A DNA stretch of 64,000 bases, taken from GCA-020343675 sp964462945. GTDB taxonomy: Bacteria; Planctomycetota; Phycisphaerae; Sedimentisphaerales; Anaerobacaceae. The translations under genes were made by a program, and so were the position numbers. Shown piece by piece: positions 60,699 to 64,000 of this stretch. Below the pieces are notes generated by a model. It was not told the DNA's origin. It made no database searches and saw only the letters and a list, made by a program, of their open reading frames with translations. The first letter of the stretch is position 1. Each line of letters starts with the position of its first letter. Location of the stretch: positions 62,001 to 126,000 of the forward strand of contig CAYWZW010000004.1 of assembly GCA_964462945.1 (NCBI GenBank). Reading direction: 5' to 3'.

Positions 60699-62135
60699 AT
60701 GTATTCACTCCGAATTCGCTTAATCACCGGTGTAATTACCGGAATACTGCTGCTTTTGACCGTTTTCAGTCTCATAGTTTACACCGTGATTCGGCGCACC
60801 TTAATTACTCAGTTTGATGCAGCACTGAGATCTACAGCACAGATATTATCGGCGTCGGTGGAACTGAACGATGGCGAGATTGACTTAGAGTTTGATGTCG
60901 AATATATGCAGGAGTTCCAAAGGACAGATCGTCCAACTTACTACCAACTTTGGTACAAGGACACCGTGGTAATGAGGTCTCCTTCGTTAGGTACAGATAA
61001 CCTTTTACGGCTTGAAGGCCCTCTCGACGTGCCGATTTTTCGAACATTAGAAGAAAACAGACAGCCTTTACGAGCCATCGGTCTGAGGTTCGAGCCGAGG
61101 GGTGTCAAAAAGCCTAAATCTGATAGTGACCACAATCGCAACAAGGACAAACAGCGAGCAAAACAGCAGATACTTACCTTGGTGGTGGCCCGAGATGCCA
61201 GCGATTTGCAAGACCAACAGCGTTTCTTACGCTGGCTTCTGTTGATCGCATCTGCCGGCACTATCATTCTGTCTTTTCTCGTTGCAGCGTTTGTAGTCCG
61301 GCAGGGTCTTCGTCCCCTGAATTCCATCGCCGCCGAGATTTCGGCCATCAGTGAAGACAACCTCACAACTCGAATCGCCGGCGAGCATGTTCCTGCAGAA
61401 GTCGTCCCGATCAAGACACGTCTGAACGAGTTGCTGTCCCGGCTGGAAACCTCGTTCAACAGGGAGCGGCAGTTCAACAGCGACGTAGCCCACGAGCTGC
61501 GAACGCCGTTGGCCGGGATACGCTCCACGATTGAGGTGACGATCACTCGCAGCCGTGACGCATCTGAGTACCAGGAAGCTCTTTCCAGTTGTCTGGAAAT
61601 CACCAAGAACATGCAATCAATGGTTAGCAATTTGCTCATACTCGCCAGCCTGGACGCTCAACAAATCAGCTCCCATACCGAGCGGATTCAAATCGCCGAA
61701 CTGGTCGATTCCTGCTGGCGGCCGTTCTCAGACAAGGCGCTCAATGACGGAATCACCTTCGACAATCGCATTGATCCCGACATCATGTGCGAATCAGACC
61801 GCCGGAATCTCTCCATCGTTCTATCGAACGTCCTGGAAAACGCAGCAGAGTACGCCGACGAGGGGGGGCAAATCTGGACAACAGCCCGGCAAACAGATGA
61901 TTCTGTGGAAATCGAAGTCTCCAATACCGGCTGCCAGCTTACCGCCGGGCAGGTCTCACAAGTGTTCGACGTCTTCTGGCGGGGCGATTCGGCTCGCTCG
62001 GGCGCCGGAGTTCATTGTGGGCTGGGCCTGGCCTTGGTCCAGAGGCTCGCAAAAACATTAGGAGGCCGCGCCGTTGCTAAGCTGCAGCCCGTCGGGATAT
62101 TCACCCTACAACTGACCCTGCCGCTCCAGCCGTGA
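60699..62135 (+). CDS. two-component sensor histidine kinase with HAMP domain
   Basis: A 478-residue membrane kinase partner of the preceding regulator. It has two membrane segments (about 8-30 and 182-204) around a periplasmic sensor region, a HAMP domain (LRPLNSIAAEISAISEDNL), HisKA with phospho-His in FNSDVAHELRTPLAGIRSTI, and HATPase with N-box LSNVLENAAEYADEGG and a C-terminal GLGLALVQRLAK. The G1 box is degenerate (VSNTGCQLTAGQ instead of DxGxGI), so catalytic efficiency may be reduced. ATG at 60699 follows GGGGG; the frame is open further back within the regulator gene. The sensed signal is unknown. Confidence 0.9.
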   Translation: MYSLRIRLITGVITGILLLLTVFSLIVYTVIRRTLITQFDAALRSTAQILSASVELNDGEIDLEFDVEYMQEFQRTDRPTYYQLWYKDTVVMRSPSLGTDNLLRLEGPLDVPIFRTLEENRQPLRAIGLRFEPRGVKKPKSDSDHNRNKDKQRAKQQILTLVVARDASDLQDQQRFLRWLLLIASAGTIILSFLVAAFVVRQGLRPLNSIAAEISAISEDNLTTRIAGEHVPAEVVPIKTRLNELLSRLETSFNRERQFNSDVAHELRTPLAGIRSTIEVTITRSRDASEYQEALSSCLEITKNMQSMVSNLLILASLDAQQISSHTERIQIAELVDSCWRPFSDKALNDGITFDNRIDPDIMCESDRRNLSIVLSNVLENAAEYADEGGQIWTTARQTDDSVEIEVSNTGCQLTAGQVSQVFDVFWRGDSARSGAGVHCGLGLALVQRLAKTLGGRAVAKLQPVGIFTLQLTLPLQP

Positions 62136-62175
62136 ACACAACGACGCCACGTGCTGGTCGGCACCTGACGGCCTT

Positions 62176-63387
62176 TCAGACCCTCGGATAACCGCCCAGA
62201 TACTCAGTCCTCGGCAGTTCGCCGATCAAGGGCATCGCGTACTGGATGAAGGCGTCGGTTACGCCGTTGCCCTCGGCGTTGATGAACTCGTCGGGCATGG
62301 ATTTTGTCTTCTCGGCCACGCTGCTCAGCTCCGTGCGGAACAGTTTGACGGCGTAATTCGCCCCGTTGCCGGTCCGCCTCATCGCCACAGAGCCGTGATC
62401 GTGCTTCATGGCCAGCTTGACCGCTTCGCGCCCGCACCGCCGGGCCTCATTCACATCGACGGACGATTGAATGCCCGCGAAACTCCTCTGGAGATAGCCG
62501 AACGTATCGGCCCGAACGCGCTTTATTTTCAGCTTGCTCTTGAGCTCGCCGGCCAGAAAGTCCGCCAGCGCCCCCGTGCCTGACAATTGTATGTTGCCGT
62601 GAGCATCGACCTCCGCCTGCTCGGCCAGCTTCTTGGCCCAGGTGACGCCGTCGGAGTCGCAGATGCCCTCGCTGGCCGCAATGACGCACCGGCCCAGTTT
62701 CTTGTACACACGGTCCACGTCGCGGAGGAATTTCTCCATCGAAATGGGCCTCTCGGGCACATAGACCAAGTGTGGACCGTCGTCGTCTCTCTGCTTACCT
62801 AACGCCGAGGCGGCGGTCAGAAAGCCCGCGTGCCGGCCCATGATCACGTCGATCTTCACGCCCGGCAAAGCGCGGTTATCCAAATCATCGCCCATCAGCG
62901 CGCAGGCTTCGAACCGGGCCGCCGTGCCATAGCCCGGACAGTGGTCCGTGACCAGCAGGTCGTTATCCACGGTCTTGGGAACGTGGAACGACCTGACGTC
63001 GTAGTTTGCCTCGCGGGCCATCGTGTTGAGGATGTGGGCGGTGTTGGCCGAGTCGTTGCCGCCGATGTAGAAGAAATAACGGATATTGCGCTTCTTGAAG
63101 ACATCGAGAATCTTAGCACAATAGTCTTTATCGGGTTTATCCCTGCTGGTTCCCAGGGCCGAAGACGGCGAAGCCGTCACGACCTTGAGGGTATTGGCCG
63201 AGAGCTTCTTCAAATCAATAAAGTCGTCTTTGACCATCCCCGCCACGGCGTGAATCGCGCCGTAAAGTCTCTGAATCTCCGGATGCTTTTTTGCCTCTTC
63301 GATCACGCCGACTAACGAGGCGTTGATCACCCCCGTCGGCCCGCCTGACTGCCCCACTACTGCATTTGCTTTCGGTGCCTTTGCCAT
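62176..63387 (-). CDS. 6-phosphofructokinase, PPi-type (pyrophosphate-fructose-6-phosphate phosphotransferase-like)
   Basis: A 403-residue phosphofructokinase-superfamily enzyme. Family segments are VVGQSGGPTGVINASLVG (about 10-27), FYIGGNDSANTAHILN (about 106-121), VPKTVDNDLLVTDHCPGYGTA (from 136) and MGRHAGFLTAASALG. In ATP-dependent PFK the third segment is GGDGS; here the motif is GGND (109-112), and PKTVDND replaces PKTIDGD. These changes are the kind found in PPi-dependent enzymes, although those more often read GGDD. It probably serves reversible glycolysis/gluconeogenesis. It is convergent with the kinase gene. Confidence 0.88.
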   Translation of the reverse strand: MAKAPKANAVVGQSGGPTGVINASLVGVIEEAKKHPEIQRLYGAIHAVAGMVKDDFIDLKKLSANTLKVVTASPSSALGTSRDKPDKDYCAKILDVFKKRNIRYFFYIGGNDSANTAHILNTMAREANYDVRSFHVPKTVDNDLLVTDHCPGYGTAARFEACALMGDDLDNRALPGVKIDVIMGRHAGFLTAASALGKQRDDDGPHLVYVPERPISMEKFLRDVDRVYKKLGRCVIAASEGICDSDGVTWAKKLAEQAEVDAHGNIQLSGTGALADFLAGELKSKLKIKRVRADTFGYLQRSFAGIQSSVDVNEARRCGREAVKLAMKHDHGSVAMRRTGNGANYAVKLFRTELSSVAEKTKSMPDEFINAEGNGVTDAFIQYAMPLIGELPRTEYLGGYPRV

Positions 63388-63500
63388 ATTCTATAAACTC
63401 TCCATCAATACTTCTGCCATTTAGCCATGTAGTGTATTACCTTACCACCACGAAAAGGCAGATTATACACAGCCGGCGTAAGGAAACAAGGGTAATCAGG

Positions 63501-63748
63501 AATTGGCTTTGTTCCGCACGATTGCAGTCAATCTCCACAGGCATTGCACCGGGCTAACATCCCGAAATTGGCTTTGTTTTTGCACAAGCCATAGAGTGGA
63601 GGAGTTTCCATAACCGCTTGCGACAGAGAGGTTTCCGATCACTGTAACAACTCCAAAATTGGCTTTGTTCTTCAAAATTAACCACTAATGAACACCAATA
63701 AACACAAGCACGCTTGTCCGGCAGCCGCCGTGACGGATTGGCTTTGTT
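63501..63748. repeat. four copies of a 13-base motif AATTGGCTTTGTT
   Basis: Copies lie at 63501-63513, 63566-63578, 63657-63669 and 63736-63748 (first base G in the last). Spacing is irregular (65, 91 and 79 bases), so this is not a CRISPR array. Read on the minus strand, the extended motif gives QNKAN, KTKPI or KQSQF depending on frame. Confidence 0.75.
63678..63705. repeat. TTAACCACTAATGAACACC-type dispersed element
   Basis: A 28-base stretch resembling a short sequence (minus strand: GTGTTCATTAGTGGTTAA) that I remember as recurring in intergenic DNA of planctomycetes and relatives. Only one copy is in the window, so the repeat status is by recollection. Confidence 0.35.
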
Positions 63749-63841
63749 TTGCAAAATTGCCTTTCCGCCGCAAAGCACGCGGCGAGCCCAGCCGAAAGGG
63801 CGCCAAAGCACACGAGCTTGTCCATCGTCTATCGTTCCCGG

Positions 63842-63881
63842 CCCTAATTCCCTGATCTCCTGTCCACCTGATACCCTGATT
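63842..63881. repeat. degenerate CCTGAT tandem stretch
   Basis: CCCTAAT, CCCTGAT, CCTGTC, CCTGAT and CCCTGAT follow one another within 40 bases and look like a decayed short tandem repeat. Confidence 0.35.
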
Positions 63882-63924
63882 CACGCCATCGCCATCCCAT
63901 GCTAACGATCCGCGATTTGCTGCT

Positions 63925-63949
63925 GACTATCGACTACGAACTATGAACT
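63925..63949. repeat. degenerate GACTAYSRA tandem stretch
   Basis: Three successive units, GACTATC, GACTACGA and ACTATGA, form a quasi-periodic 7-8 base repeat close to the window end. Confidence 0.35.
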
Positions 63950-64000
63950 TTCTAATAATTTGAGCCTAATCCATTAGTTAGATACATACTATACATAACC

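Larger units (their letters stand above)
63388..64000. other. repeat-rich non-coding end region
   Basis: About 610 bases after the start of the PFK gene, to the window edge, with no supported gene. Small open frames are made by repeat units. It holds four copies of an AATTGGCTTTGTT motif, an AACCACTAATGAACACC-type element and quasi-periodic CCTGAT and ACTAYGA stretches. Confidence 0.6.

Noticed and set aside
63501..63748. Possible CRISPR array from four evenly sized repeats
   Set aside because: Repeats are only 13 bases, spacing varies from 65 to 91 bases, and no cas genes are present.
63554..63811. 85-residue frame containing LQNKAN and KTKPI peptides
   Set aside because: It is produced by the intergenic repeats, has no SD and no domain.

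Overview
The window looks like a piece of chromosome from an uncultured planctomycete, most likely of the class Phycisphaerae (Sedimentisphaerales-like). I infer this from gene content. There are many exported proteins made of planctomycete-style modules (PQQ-type propellers, beta-helix, LamG plus PADG/Fn3-like repeats, rhamnogalacturonan lyase, Asp-box protein), a T2SS/type IV pilus hybrid locus, a lipid-A-type acyltransferase, and a terminal repeat whose three reading frames give the QNKAN/KTKPI/KQSQF peptides that I remember from planctomycete hypothetical ORFs. No rRNA, tRNA, CRISPR array, phage or insertion sequence was seen.

Layout. 1-2185: an AlgI-like MBOAT O-acyltransferase (cut by the window edge) and an SGNH/AlgJ-like partner. 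2281-11952: exported or carbohydrate-related proteins (PQQ propeller, exported nitrilase-fold protein, beta-helix, Tat-exported TIM-barrel isomerase, Asp-box protein, GNAT, GH5-like hydrolase). 11974-13032: SppA. 13105-19500: a tight six-gene minus-strand operon (xylose-isomerase-like, PIG-L deacetylase, NagB-like, PfkB kinase, DUF4432 epimerase-like, mannitol-dehydrogenase-like) that reads as a sugar or amino-sugar catabolic unit of unknown substrate. Upstream of it lie a 1178-residue double FAD oxidoreductase and an LpxL-like acyltransferase. 24781-28170: a large modular secreted LamG protein with its own promoter and strong Shine-Dalgarno sequence.

28265-44728: one minus-strand locus that builds a hybrid type II secretion/type IV pilus machine. 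In transcription order it encodes a major pilin-like GspG, a second GspG-like, GspI-, GspJ- and GspK-like minor pilins, a GspH-like pilin, PilM, PilN, PilO, a GspC/PilP-like protein, the secretin, a histidine kinase, a receiver, an HD-GYP protein, a STAS protein, the GspE/PilB ATPase and GspF/PilC. A signalling block (kinase, receiver, c-di-GMP phosphodiesterase-type protein, degenerate STAS) is therefore embedded between secretin and motor.

45159-56412: housekeeping genes (tsaE, thiL, argH, nagA, dnaA, ftsY) interleaved with a PL11 lyase, a flavodoxin-like reductase, a DUF3568 lipoprotein and a glycosyltransferase. 56589-62135: a tandem PepSY-like acidic exported protein, an unusual TolB-type propeller fused to a secretin domain, and an OmpR-type two-component pair. 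62176-63387: a PPi-type phosphofructokinase. 63388-64000: non-coding and rich in short repeats.

The most interesting items are the propeller-secretin fusion, the pilus/secretion locus with built-in signalling and several altered key residues (Walker A Asn in the ATPase, DGCG in the STAS protein), the GspK-like protein with a beta-solenoid body, and the catabolic operon whose NagB-like member lacks the usual catalytic Asp.
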